Shown here in pieces: positions 7,873 to 15,573 of a stretch of 36,987 nt of DNA. Each line of letters begins with the position of its first letter. Position 1 is the stretch's first letter. The position numbers and the translations under genes were made by a program. Source of the DNA: Streptomyces sp. LUP30 (GTDB taxonomy: Bacteria; Actinomycetota; Actinomycetes; Streptomycetales; Streptomycetaceae). Where the stretch lies: NCBI RefSeq assembly GCF_001746365.1, contig NZ_MJAJ01000061.1:1-36987 (forward strand), in the 5' to 3' direction. The notes beneath the pieces were generated by a model, which made no database searches, had not been told where the DNA came from, and saw nothing but the letters and a program-made list of their open reading frames with translations.

Positions 7873-8203
7873 GCTGGAACAGGTCCTTGAGGCCGGCCTC
7901 GAGCTTCACCCGGCCCGAACCCCACGCCTTGGCGAAGTTCAGCTCGCCGTCGACCAGCGCCACCAGGTCGTCGCCGGTCATGGTCAGTCTGATCTGCGCC
8001 TTCTCCACCGGCGGGCCCTGAAGGGTGTCCTGCACCACGATCCGGCCGCCCGTCATGCGGCCGACGAACGTGACGTCCAGGTCGGTGATCCGACAGCTCA
8101 CCGAGCGGTCCAGGGCCGTGGCCGTGCGGACGTCCCCTTCGGCGCTCTGCATGGAGTCGGAGAGCTTCTCGAGTGCGGCGCGGCACTCCTCGGTCGTGGC
8201 CAT
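7856..8203 (-). CDS. SCP2 sterol-binding domain protein
   Basis: 115 residues, MATTEECRAALEKLSDSM onward. The one domain ends in the pattern TMTGDDLVALVDGELNFAKA, WGSGRVKLEAGLKDLFQLRK, typical of SCP2-like proteins: a beta sheet that lines a hydrophobic pocket, then the FxxGKxKxxG-type motif, here WGSGRVKLEAG. Such proteins bind lipids or acyl-CoA; the ligand here is unknown. The ATG at 8203 gives a standard length for a single-domain member; longer readings run into the divergent gene. It is transcribed against the iron-uptake operon and ends inside the ATPase gene. A 42-bp gap separates its start from the divergent small gene. Confidence 0.85.
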   Translation of the reverse strand: MATTEECRAALEKLSDSMQSAEGDVRTATALDRSVSCRITDLDVTFVGRMTGGRIVVQDTLQGPPVEKAQIRLTMTGDDLVALVDGELNFAKAWGSGRVKLEAGLKDLFQLRKLL

Positions 8204-8233
8204 CGCGCACGACGGTACCCCAGGTGTTCGAGG

Positions 8234-8239
8234 TAGCGT
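8234..8239 (+). promoter_or_regulatory. Candidate -10 element of a leaderless transcript
   Basis: TAGCGT fits the Streptomyces TAGNNT -10 consensus and ends six bases before the ATG at 8246, so transcription would start at or next to the start codon. No ribosome-binding site precedes the ATG. No good -35 is visible. Confidence 0.45.
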
Positions 8240-8245
8240 CTGGGC

Positions 8246-8626
8246 ATGAGCGACACAGTGCCGGAGACCGCGATGGAGGCGCCCGAGCCGCCGTCGGCGG
8301 CGGTGCCCGAGGAGCGCGGGCCGGAGCGGCGGCAGACACACGGGGAAGAGCACGAGCAGGAGCGGAAGCAGGAGCACGACCCCGCAGCTCCCGCGCCGCT
8401 GGCCGTGCCCCGCGCCTCCACCGGGCACGCCGAGGTGGACGCGCATCTGGAGCGGCTGGCGGACGCCGACCACCTCGCCACCGACGGACACGTCGAGGTG
8501 TACGAGGATGTACACCGGGGGCTGCGCGACGCGCTCACCGCGCTCGACGCCCGCCCGGGACCCCCGGCGCCCGCACCGTCGCACGACCTGCGGACGCCTT
8601 CACCCTCGTATGGCAGTAGGAGCTGA
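8246..8626 (+). CDS. Small acidic hypothetical protein
   Basis: 126 residues. The N-terminal half is disordered and rich in Glu, Pro and Gln (for example EERGPERRQTHGEEHEQERK). A short folded-looking stretch follows (HAEVDAHLERLADADHLATD, then VYEDVHRGLRDALTALDAR), which would form two or three amphipathic helices, then a Pro/Ser tail. There are no membrane segments, signal peptide or catalytic motifs. I do not recognise the family, but the gene sits directly upstream of tlyA (7 bp gap), and I recall similar small proteins at this place in other Streptomyces. It may be translated from a leaderless message. Coding is supported by the GC-rich third positions and the tight spacing. Confidence 0.7.
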   Translation: MSDTVPETAMEAPEPPSAAVPEERGPERRQTHGEEHEQERKQEHDPAAPAPLAVPRASTGHAEVDAHLERLADADHLATDGHVEVYEDVHRGLRDALTALDARPGPPAPAPSHDLRTPSPSYGSRS

Positions 8627-8633
8627 ACCGAAC

Positions 8634-9449
8634 GTGGCAGGAGTCGCACGTCGCCGTCTGGACGCGGAGCTGGTCCGCCGCAAACTCGCGCGTTCGCGTG
8701 AGCACGCCGGGCAGCTGATCGCGGCCGGCCGGGTCAGCGTCGGCAAGACCGTCGCGACGAAGCCGGCCACGCAGGTGGAGACCGCCGCCGCGATCGTCGT
8801 GGCCGTGGACGCCGACGACCCGGACTACGTCTCCCGGGGCGGGCACAAGCTCGCCGGGGCCCTGGAGGCGTTCGTGCCCCAGGGGCTCGCGGTGCGGGGG
8901 CGGCGCGCGCTCGACGCCGGCGCCTCCACCGGAGGGTTCACGGACGTGCTGCTGCGGGCGGGCGCCGCGCACGTCGTCGCCGTGGACGTCGGATACGGAC
9001 AACTCGCCTGGTCTCTGCAGAGCGATGAACGCGTCACCGTCAAGGACCGTACGAACGTACGCGAGTTGACGCTTGAAGCGATCGATGGGGAGCCTGTGGA
9101 TCTTGTCGTGGGGGACTTGTCCTTCATCCCGCTCGGGCTGGTGCTGCCGGCCCTGGCACGGTGCACCGGACCGGACGCGGACCTGGTGATGATGGTCAAG
9201 CCCCAGTTCGAGGTGGGGAAGGAACGGCTCGGCAGCGGGGGCGTCGTGCGCAGTCCGCAGCTGCGGGCGGAAGCCGTTCGGGGCGTGGCCGCGAAGGCGT
9301 GGGACCTGGGACTCGGGGTGCGGGGGGTCACCGCCAGTCCGCTGCCCGGGCCTTCGGGCAATGTCGAGTACTTTCTGTGGCTTCGGTCCGGGGCGCCTGC
9401 CCTGGACCCGGCCGACGTCGACCGTGCAGTTGCGGAGGGGCCGCGTTGA
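8634..9449 (+). CDS. tlyA: TlyA family 16S/23S rRNA (cytidine-2'-O)-methyltransferase
   Basis: 271 residues, close to the 268 of the Mycobacterium tuberculosis enzyme. An N-terminal S4 RNA-binding domain (RRLDAELVRRKLARSREHAG, residues 7-60) is followed by an FtsJ/RrmJ-type methyltransferase with the SAM loop LDAGASTGGFTDVLLRAGA (about 93-111). Candidate catalytic residues are Lys in GGHKLAGAL, Asp in VVGDLSFIPL, Lys in MMVKPQFE and Glu in the same motif. TlyA 2'-O-methylates cytidines in the small and large subunit rRNAs; in mycobacteria its loss gives capreomycin resistance. I chose the GTG at 8634 (MAGVARRRLDAE, family-typical); an ATG at 8610 would overlap the previous gene. It overlaps the NAD kinase start by four bases, in the conserved actinobacterial order tlyA - NAD kinase - recN. 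Confidence 0.95.
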   Translation: MAGVARRRLDAELVRRKLARSREHAGQLIAAGRVSVGKTVATKPATQVETAAAIVVAVDADDPDYVSRGGHKLAGALEAFVPQGLAVRGRRALDAGASTGGFTDVLLRAGAAHVVAVDVGYGQLAWSLQSDERVTVKDRTNVRELTLEAIDGEPVDLVVGDLSFIPLGLVLPALARCTGPDADLVMMVKPQFEVGKERLGSGGVVRSPQLRAEAVRGVAAKAWDLGLGVRGVTASPLPGPSGNVEYFLWLRSGAPALDPADVDRAVAEGPR

Positions 9450-10351
9450 GTCAGAACCGAGCTCGTACTGTTTTCCTGCTGGCGCACACCGGGCGGCCCG
9501 CGGCCATCCGCAGCGCCGAGCTGGTGGTCAAGGGGCTGCTGCGCGAGGGCATCGGGGTGCGCGTACTGGAGTACGAGGCGTCCGACCTGCATGTGCCGGA
9601 CGACGTGGAACTGGTCGCCGAGGCCACCCCGCAGTGCCTGGAGGGGTGCGAGCTGCTCATCGTCCTCGGCGGTGACGGCACGCTGCTGCGCGGCGCGGAG
9701 TTCGCACGGGCGTCCGGGGTGCCGATGCTCGGCGTCAACCTCGGGAGCGTCGGCTTCCTCGCGGAGGCCGAGCGCGACGACCTCGACAAGGTTGTCGACC
9801 GGGTGGTGACCCGGGCGTACGAGGTCGAGGAGCGCATGACCGTCGACGTCGTCGTGCATCGCAACGGGGACATCGTGCACACCGACTGGGCGCTGAACGA
9901 GGCGGCCGTGCAGAAGGCGGGCGCCGAGAAGCTGCTCGAGGTGGTGCTGGAGATCGACGGGCGGCCGGTCACCGGGTTCGGGTGCGACGGGATCGTCCTG
10001 TCGACGCCCACCGGCTCCACCGCGTACGCGTTCTCCGCCGGCGGGCCCGTGGTGTGGCCCGAGGTCGAGGCGCTGCTGATGGTGCCGATCAGCGCGCACG
10101 CACTGTTCGCGAAGCCGCTGGTGACCTCGCCGAACTCGGTGCTCGCGGTCGAGCTGCTGCCGCACATCCCGCCGGGAGTCCTGTGGTGCGACGGGCGGCG
10201 GACCTTCGAGCTGCCTCCGGGGGCCCGGGTCGAGGTGCGGCGGGGCGCGGTGCCGGTGCGGCTCGCCCGGCTGCACCACGCCTCGTTCACCGACCGGCTG
10301 GTGGCGAAGTTCGCGCTGCCCGTCGCGGGCTGGCGCGGGGCGCGGAACTAG
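9446..10351 (+). CDS. nadK: NAD kinase
   Basis: 301 residues. It phosphorylates NAD at the 2' position of the adenosine ribose to make NADP in the cytoplasm. The diagnostic motifs are all present: VLGGDGTLLRGAEFA (GGDGT), LNEAAVQK (the NE motif), and GFGCDGIVLSTPTGSTAYAF with SAGGPVVWP. The start is a TTG that overlaps the tlyA stop as TTGA. A GGAGGGG sequence five bases before it supports this start over ATG codons further in, and the protein then begins MSQNRARTVFLLAHTGRP, with the first beta strand of the fold intact. It is translationally coupled to tlyA; recN follows after 89 bp. Confidence 0.96.
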   Translation: MSQNRARTVFLLAHTGRPAAIRSAELVVKGLLREGIGVRVLEYEASDLHVPDDVELVAEATPQCLEGCELLIVLGGDGTLLRGAEFARASGVPMLGVNLGSVGFLAEAERDDLDKVVDRVVTRAYEVEERMTVDVVVHRNGDIVHTDWALNEAAVQKAGAEKLLEVVLEIDGRPVTGFGCDGIVLSTPTGSTAYAFSAGGPVVWPEVEALLMVPISAHALFAKPLVTSPNSVLAVELLPHIPPGVLWCDGRRTFELPPGARVEVRRGAVPVRLARLHHASFTDRLVAKFALPVAGWRGARN

Positions 10352-10440
10352 CACGCAGCGGAGGCCGGGGAGGCGCGTCCACTCGCGCGGGTGACAGGGT
10401 GCCTCGCACTTTCCCTCCCCGACCTCGTAAGGTCGTCTCC

Positions 10441-12171
10441 GTGTTGGAGGAGATGCGGATACGGTCGCTCGGAGTCATCGACGACGCTGTCGTCGAGCTG
10501 TCGCCAGGCTTCACCGCCGTCACCGGTGAGACGGGCGCGGGCAAGACCATGGTGGTCACCAGCCTCGGACTGCTGCTGGGCGGACGCGCTGATCCCGCCC
10601 TCGTGCGGATCGGTGCGGAGAAGGCGGTCGTGGAGGGGCGGATCACGGTGCCTCCCGGCGCCGCGGTGGTCCTGCGGGCCGAAGAGGCGGGCGCCGAGCT
10701 CGACGACGGGGCGTTGCTCATCAGCCGTACCGTTTCCGCCGAGGGGCGGTCGCGGGCGCACGTGGGCGGGCGGAGCGTGCCCATGGGCGTGCTCGCCGAA
10801 CTCGCCGACGAGCTGGTGGCCGTGCACGGGCAGACCGACCAGCAGGGGCTGCTCAAGCTGTCCCGGCAGCGGCAGGCGCTCGACCGGTACGCGGGCGACG
10901 CGGTGACCGTGCCGCTCGCCAAGTACACCGAGGCCTACCGGCGGCTGCGGGCGGTGGCCGTCGAGCTGGACGAGATCGTCACCCGCGCGCGTGAGCGGGC
11001 GCAGGAGGCCGACCTCCTGCGCTTCGGGCTCGACGAGATCGCCGGCGTCGAACCGCGCGCCGGAGAGGACGTCGAACTCGCGGAGGAGGCCGGGCGGCTC
11101 GGGCACGCGGAGGCGCTGTCGTCCGCCGCCACGGTCGCGCACGCCGCGCTGGCCGGGAACCCCGAGGACCCCGAGGGCATCGACGCCGCCACGCTGGTCG
11201 CGGGCGCGCAGCGGGCCCTGGAGGCCGTCCGGTCGCACGACCCGGCGCTGTCCGCGCTCGCCGACCGGATCGGGGAGATCGGCATCCTGCTGGGCGACGT
11301 CGCGGGCGAGCTCGCCGGGTACGCCGACGACTTGGACGCCGATCCGCTGCGGCTGTCGGCCGTGGAGGAGCGGCGGGCCGCGCTCACCGCCCTCACCCGC
11401 AAGTACGGGCAGGACATGAACTCCGTGCTCGCCTGGGCCGAGCAGAGCGCCGCCCGGCTCACCGAGCTGGACGGCGACGACGAGCGCATCGACGAGCTGA
11501 CCGCCGAGCGGGACGCGCTGCGGGCCGAACTCGGCGGGCTGGCGCAGGCGCTCACCGATGCGCGCGCCGACGCCGCGGAGCGGTTCGCCGCGGCGGTGAC
11601 CGCCGAGCTGGCCTCGCTGGCCATGCCGCACGCGCGCGTGTCGTTCGACATCCGGCAGACCGAGGACCCGGAGGGCGTCGAGGTCGGCGGCCGTCCGGTC
11701 GCCTACGGGCCGTCCGGAGTCGACGAGGTCGAGCTGCTGCTCGCCCCGCACCCGGGCGCCCCGCCGCGACCCATCGCCAAGGGCGCGTCCGGCGGTGAGC
11801 TCTCGCGCGTGATGCTGGCCGTCGAGGTCGTGTTCGCGGGGACGGATCCGGTGCCGACGTATCTCTTCGACGAGGTCGACGCGGGTGTGGGCGGAAAGGC
11901 GGCCGTCGAGATCGGGCGCCGGCTGGCGCGGCTCGCGAAGACCGCGCAGGTGGTGGTCGTCACCCACCTTCCGCAGGTCGCCGCCTTCGCCGACCGGCAA
12001 CTGCTGGTCGAGAAGACCAACGACGGGTCGGTCACCCGGTCCGGGGTGAAGGTCCTCGAGGGCGAGGAGCGCATCCGCGAGCTGTCCCGCATGCTGGCGG
12101 GCCAGGAGGACTCCGAGACGGCCCGGGCCCACGCGGAGGAGCTCCTCGCCACGGCTCGCGCGGACGGGTGA
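10441..12171 (+). CDS. recN: DNA repair protein RecN
   Basis: 576 residues, an SMC-like ATPase acting in double-strand break repair. The N-terminal nucleotide-binding half has Walker A GETGAGKTMVV (about residues 30-40) after MRIRSLGVIDDAVVELSPGF. The middle is a long coiled coil of Arg/Glu-rich helices interrupted near the centre. The C-terminal half carries the signature KGASGGELSRVMLAVEVVF, Walker B YLFDEVDAGVGGKAAVE and VVVVTHLPQVAAFADRQL. The GTG at 10441 gives MLEEMRIRSLGV; the ATG four codons later has a GGAGG too close to act, so the GTG is preferred. It follows NAD kinase after 89 bp and may share its transcript. In other bacteria recN is under LexA control; I saw no clear LexA box here. 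Confidence 0.96.
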   Translation: MLEEMRIRSLGVIDDAVVELSPGFTAVTGETGAGKTMVVTSLGLLLGGRADPALVRIGAEKAVVEGRITVPPGAAVVLRAEEAGAELDDGALLISRTVSAEGRSRAHVGGRSVPMGVLAELADELVAVHGQTDQQGLLKLSRQRQALDRYAGDAVTVPLAKYTEAYRRLRAVAVELDEIVTRARERAQEADLLRFGLDEIAGVEPRAGEDVELAEEAGRLGHAEALSSAATVAHAALAGNPEDPEGIDAATLVAGAQRALEAVRSHDPALSALADRIGEIGILLGDVAGELAGYADDLDADPLRLSAVEERRAALTALTRKYGQDMNSVLAWAEQSAARLTELDGDDERIDELTAERDALRAELGGLAQALTDARADAAERFAAAVTAELASLAMPHARVSFDIRQTEDPEGVEVGGRPVAYGPSGVDEVELLLAPHPGAPPRPIAKGASGGELSRVMLAVEVVFAGTDPVPTYLFDEVDAGVGGKAAVEIGRRLARLAKTAQVVVVTHLPQVAAFADRQLLVEKTNDGSVTRSGVKVLEGEERIRELSRMLAGQEDSETARAHAEELLATARADG

Positions 12172-12250
12172 CGGCACCCGGCGGCGAACCGCACGGCAGG
12201 CACTGACTGCGCGACAGGCACCGACCGCACGAAGGCACGACAGGCACGGG

Positions 12251-12269
12251 GTGCGCGGAGGGCGCGCAC
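12251..12269 (+). terminator. Candidate recN terminator hairpin
   Basis: GTGCGCG and CGCGCAC form a 7-bp stem with a five-base loop, 80 bases after the recN stop. No U-tract follows, which is common for Streptomyces terminators. Confidence 0.45.
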
Positions 12270-12320
12270 GGCGGATGCGGGGCGGGCGGCGCGGGGCGAC
12301 TCGCACCGGCCGCCCCGTCG

Positions 12321-12344
12321 GCTGTCCGGCGGCCGCCGGACAGC
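12321..12344. repeat. Perfect 24-bp palindrome
   Basis: GCTGTCCGGCGG followed directly by its exact reverse complement. As RNA it would form a 10-bp stem with a GGCC tetraloop; as DNA it is a perfectly symmetric site that a dimeric protein could bind. It lies 150 bases after recN and about 300 bases before the glycosyltransferase start. Confidence 0.8.
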
Positions 12345-12646
12345 GTCACGGGCGCTGAGGCTAGCGCGGCGGGACGTGACGCGACGGGGTGCGACGCGAA
12401 GCGACGGGTGCGGCGAGGTCCGGTCGGGGCCGGAGAATCGAACAAGGGGCCGGACGGCTTCACCCGCGTGGGTGAAGCACGGGGGTCTGCGGGCCGTCGG
12501 CAGGAGGCTGGAGGGCACGGAACACCCGTACGTCCTGGCATCCTTGGGCGTAATACGTGGAGGAACGCCAGCGGTCCACCCCTCCGCCCGGCCCTTCTGT
12601 ACGTTTCTTCGTGACCGTCCGACGCCGAACCAGGAGCCCCGGCCAC

Positions 12647-13777
12647 GTGAGCAGCCACTCACCGTACGGCCAGTCGTCGCTGTGCACCGTGCAGGTGCTG
12701 GGCGGCGGCAACGCCGGCAGCAGCGCGCACGTGCGCTCCCTGACCGCGGGGCTCGTCGCGAGGGGCGTGCGGGTGACGGTGTGCGCCCCCTGTGACGCCG
12801 ATGACACCTACGACTTCACGGGCGCCGGCGCCGAACACGTGCACGTACCGCGCAGCAGTGACCCGGGTTCCGTGGCGGCGCTCCGCGCTGCCTGCACGAA
12901 CGCCGACCTCGTCCACGCCCACGGACTGCACGCCTCCTTCCGTGCGGTCCTCGCGCTCAGCGGCCGACGCACCCCGCTCGTCGTCACCTGGCACAACCGC
13001 GCGCACGCCGAGGGCGCCCGCGCCCATCTGCTGCGGCTGCTGGAGCGGCGTGTCGCGAGGACGGCCGCGGTCGTCCTCGGCGTCACCTCCGACCTCGTCG
13101 ACCGGGCCCGCCGCACGGGCGCCCGCGACGCGCGGCTCGCCGCGGTGGCGCTGCCCCGCCGCCGGGCGGGCGAGGGGGCGCAGGAGGAGTGCGAGCAGCC
13201 GCTGCCCAAGCTGCGCGCCGAACTCGGCGCGATCGGCCGGCCCTTGCTCATGGCCGTCGGCTCACTGGACCGGCACCGGGGGTACGACCTCCTGCTGGAC
13301 GCCTCGCGCGCGTGGCGCGAGCTGGATCCCGCCCCCCTGGTGGTGATCGCGGGGGAGGGGCCGCAGCGGGCCGAGCTGCAGCACCGCATCGAGGACGAGG
13401 AGCTGCCGGTCCGGCTCCTCGGGCTGCGCGACGACGTCGGCGAGCTCCTGGCCGCCGCCGACCTGGCGCTGCTGCCCGGCGGCGGCGAGTCGCGGTCGGT
13501 GCTCGCACAGGAGGCGCTGCACGCGCGCGTGCCGCTCGTCGCGGCTCTGGCCGACGGCGTCCGCGAACTCGTCGGCGACGCGGCCGAGCTGGTGCCGCCC
13601 GGAGACGCGAAGGCCTTCGGCGCCGCCGTCGTGCGGTTGCTCGACGACCCCGAACGGGCCGAGCGCCTGCGGGACATGGGCGCCCGGCAGGCGGCCACCT
13701 GGCCCACCGAGGACGAGACCGTCGCCCAGGTGCTCAGCGTCTACGACGAGCTGACGCAACCCCGCCCGATGATCTGA
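12647..13777 (+). CDS. GT4-like glycosyltransferase
   Basis: 376 residues with two Rossmann-like halves of a GT-B enzyme. The N-terminal acceptor half starts TVQVLGGGNAGSSAHVRSLT, and includes VVTWHNRAHAEGARA. The C-terminal donor half contains LLMAVGSLDRHRGYDLLLDA, VVIAGEGPQRAELQ and the EX7E motif in GGGESRSVLAQEALHARVPL, which binds the nucleotide sugar in GT4 retaining enzymes. No signal peptide or transmembrane segment is seen, so it acts in the cytoplasm or at the membrane inner face. Its sugar and acceptor are unknown. The GTG at 12647, with AGGAG about ten bases upstream, gives MSSHSPYGQSSL; a GTG at 12611 would add 12 basic residues and is less likely. It stands alone between recN and a convergent regulator. 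Confidence 0.85.
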   Translation: MSSHSPYGQSSLCTVQVLGGGNAGSSAHVRSLTAGLVARGVRVTVCAPCDADDTYDFTGAGAEHVHVPRSSDPGSVAALRAACTNADLVHAHGLHASFRAVLALSGRRTPLVVTWHNRAHAEGARAHLLRLLERRVARTAAVVLGVTSDLVDRARRTGARDARLAAVALPRRRAGEGAQEECEQPLPKLRAELGAIGRPLLMAVGSLDRHRGYDLLLDASRAWRELDPAPLVVIAGEGPQRAELQHRIEDEELPVRLLGLRDDVGELLAAADLALLPGGGESRSVLAQEALHARVPLVAALADGVRELVGDAAELVPPGDAKAFGAAVVRLLDDPERAERLRDMGARQAATWPTEDETVAQVLSVYDELTQPRPMI

Positions 13778-13843
13778 GCCCGGAGGAACAGCTGCCGGAC
13801 CGATGACGCGGCGGACCGACCGAGCACGGTCGACGGCCCCGGC

Positions 13844-13861
13844 GGACCGCCCCGGCGGTCC
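13844..13861. terminator. Convergent-gene hairpin
   Basis: GGACCGC and GCGGTCC form a 7-bp stem around a CCCG loop in the 102-bp gap between convergent stops at 13777 and 13880. Confidence 0.55.
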
Positions 13862-13879
13862 ACAGTGGCGTTCCCGGGG

Positions 13880-15523
13880 TCACGGCACGTGACGTCGCGC
13901 CCGTAGCGCCAGGCTCAACGCCAGGACGGTCTGGGGGTCGTCGAGGTCGGTGCCGAGCAGTTCGCCGATGCGCGCGAGCCGGTTGTAGAGGGTCTGGCGG
14001 TTCAGGTGCAGCTCGCGGGCCGTCTCCGCCTTGCGGCCGGCGTGCGCCAGATACGTCTCCAGGGTCGGCAGCAGCGGCGGCTTGGAGCGCTGGTCGTGAT
14101 CGCGGACCGGGCCGATCGCACGGTCCACGAACGCCGCCAGGTCGCGGTGGTCGCGCAGCCGCCACAGCAGCAGGTCGATGTCCAGCCGACGGGCGTCGTA
14201 CCAGGGGCGGTCCGGCAGGCCCTGCGCGGCCGTCGCCGTCTCCGCGGCGTGTCGGAGCCCCGCCGAGGCGGCCGCCCAGCCGCCCGCCATCCCCACGACC
14301 ACCACCGGGGGCGCGGCACCCGGCCGTTGCATCCCGGCCCGCTCCACCCCGGCCCGCAGCGCCGCCGCGACCCGGTCCGCCACCGCGGGCCGCTCCGACT
14401 CCGAGCGCAGGCCCAGCAGCACCGGCACCCGGCCCTCCACCGGCCGCACGCCCAGCAGCACCGGCACGCCCACCGATGTCAGCTCCTCCGCGACCGCCCG
14501 CGCCAGCACCGCCCAGCCCCCACCCGGGGAGATGCCGTCGCCCAGCCGCATGACGACCGGCAGCAGCGGGCCGGCGGCCGGCCGGAAGCCGAGGACCCGC
14601 GCCTGCGCCGGGGCGTCCTCCGCGGCGATCCGGCCCTCGGCGAGGTCGGTCAGGAAGTCGCCCCGGCCCCGCGCGGCGAGCTCCTCCTCCTGACGGGCCT
14701 GCATCAGCACCACCGCCAGGACCCCGGCCGCCCGTTCGGCCGCGATGCGGTGCACGGGAGCGAGCGGGGCGCGCACGGGCAGCTGCACCAGCCGGGCGCG
14801 CACGGCCCCGGCCCCCGGCCCGCCCCCGGGCACGTCCACCAGCACCGAACCGGCGGGCGGCGGCGCGTCCTTGTGCGGCCCGCGCAGCCCCTCCCACACC
14901 TGGAGCGGATCCGCGCCCCGAGGGCCCTCGCCGGCCGCGTACAGCAGCCGTCCGTCGGTCGTCTCCAGGAACACCGGGTTGTCGCCGAAGTCGGCCAGGA
15001 TGCCCAGCACCTGCGGGATCCCGCCGCCGCCGAGCAGGGCCTGCGTACAGCGCCGGTGCACCTCCTCGGCCTGCTGGAGAAGGGCGTAGTGCCCGTTGAC
15101 GATCTCGGTGTGGACCTCCTCCGTGACCGTCACGAACGCCACCTCGCGGTGCAGTTGGACGAGGGGGAGCCCGGTCGTGCGCGCCGTCTCCACCAGGGCC
15201 GCGGGCAGCCGGTCGAAGCGCGGTCCCAGCTCGATCACCAGGGCCGCGATGCCCCGCTCGGCCAGGGTGCGGACGAACGCCCGCTGCTCGGCCGGACGGG
15301 TGCCGAGACCGTAGCCCGTCGTCAGCAGCAGTTCCCCGCCCTTGAGCAGCGAGGCGATGTGCGGGACCTCGCCCGCGTGCACCCAGCGCACCGTGCGGTC
15401 CAGCCGCTCGCCGCCCGCGAGGACCTCGGGCAGCCCGCTGCGCAGTCCGGGCAGCTCCAGGGCGCGCTGCACGGTGATACCGGCGCTCCGGCTGTCGAAT
15501 CGGTGGTCGGGGCGGCTGTCCAT
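13880..15523 (-). CDS. PucR-family transcriptional regulator
   Basis: 547 residues. The N-terminal PucR (purine catabolism regulator-like) domain covers about residues 14-130: ITVQRALELPGLRSGLPEVL, then WVHAGEVPHIASLLKGGELL and ELGPRFDRLP. A central GGDEF-like region follows, then the C-terminal helix-turn-helix LPTLETYLAHAGRKAETARE, HLNRQTLYNRLARIGELLG. The last part is the PucR/CdaR HTH that binds DNA. Family members control purine, amino-acid or gamma-glutamyl metabolism; the ligand here is unknown. The ATG at 15523 starts about 13 residues before the PucR domain, and no closer alternative fits as well. It lies 50 bp downstream of an FAD-linked oxidoreductase gene on the same strand, so the two may be cotranscribed and functionally linked. 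Confidence 0.9.
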   Translation of the reverse strand: MDSRPDHRFDSRSAGITVQRALELPGLRSGLPEVLAGGERLDRTVRWVHAGEVPHIASLLKGGELLLTTGYGLGTRPAEQRAFVRTLAERGIAALVIELGPRFDRLPAALVETARTTGLPLVQLHREVAFVTVTEEVHTEIVNGHYALLQQAEEVHRRCTQALLGGGGIPQVLGILADFGDNPVFLETTDGRLLYAAGEGPRGADPLQVWEGLRGPHKDAPPPAGSVLVDVPGGGPGAGAVRARLVQLPVRAPLAPVHRIAAERAAGVLAVVLMQARQEEELAARGRGDFLTDLAEGRIAAEDAPAQARVLGFRPAAGPLLPVVMRLGDGISPGGGWAVLARAVAEELTSVGVPVLLGVRPVEGRVPVLLGLRSESERPAVADRVAAALRAGVERAGMQRPGAAPPVVVVGMAGGWAAASAGLRHAAETATAAQGLPDRPWYDARRLDIDLLLWRLRDHRDLAAFVDRAIGPVRDHDQRSKPPLLPTLETYLAHAGRKAETARELHLNRQTLYNRLARIGELLGTDLDDPQTVLALSLALRARRHVP

Positions 15524-15573
15524 GCAGCGGACGCTACCTGCGCGGACCTTCCGGCGGCATCTGCGTGGTGGTC

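Larger units (their letters stand above)
12172..12646. other. 475-bp intergenic region after recN
   Basis: No convincing gene was found on either strand; readings across it look like GC-driven composition. It holds a short degenerate repeat (CAGGCAC at 12197, 12215 and 12241), two hairpins listed separately, and a GCGACG-rich stretch near 12360-12420. The promoter for the glycosyltransferase gene should be in its second half, but I could not place it. Confidence 0.6.

Noticed and set aside
12032..12662. Arg/Pro-rich minus-strand open frames over the recN 3' end and the gap that follows
   Set aside because: No family motif, no ribosome site and typical frame-shadow composition.
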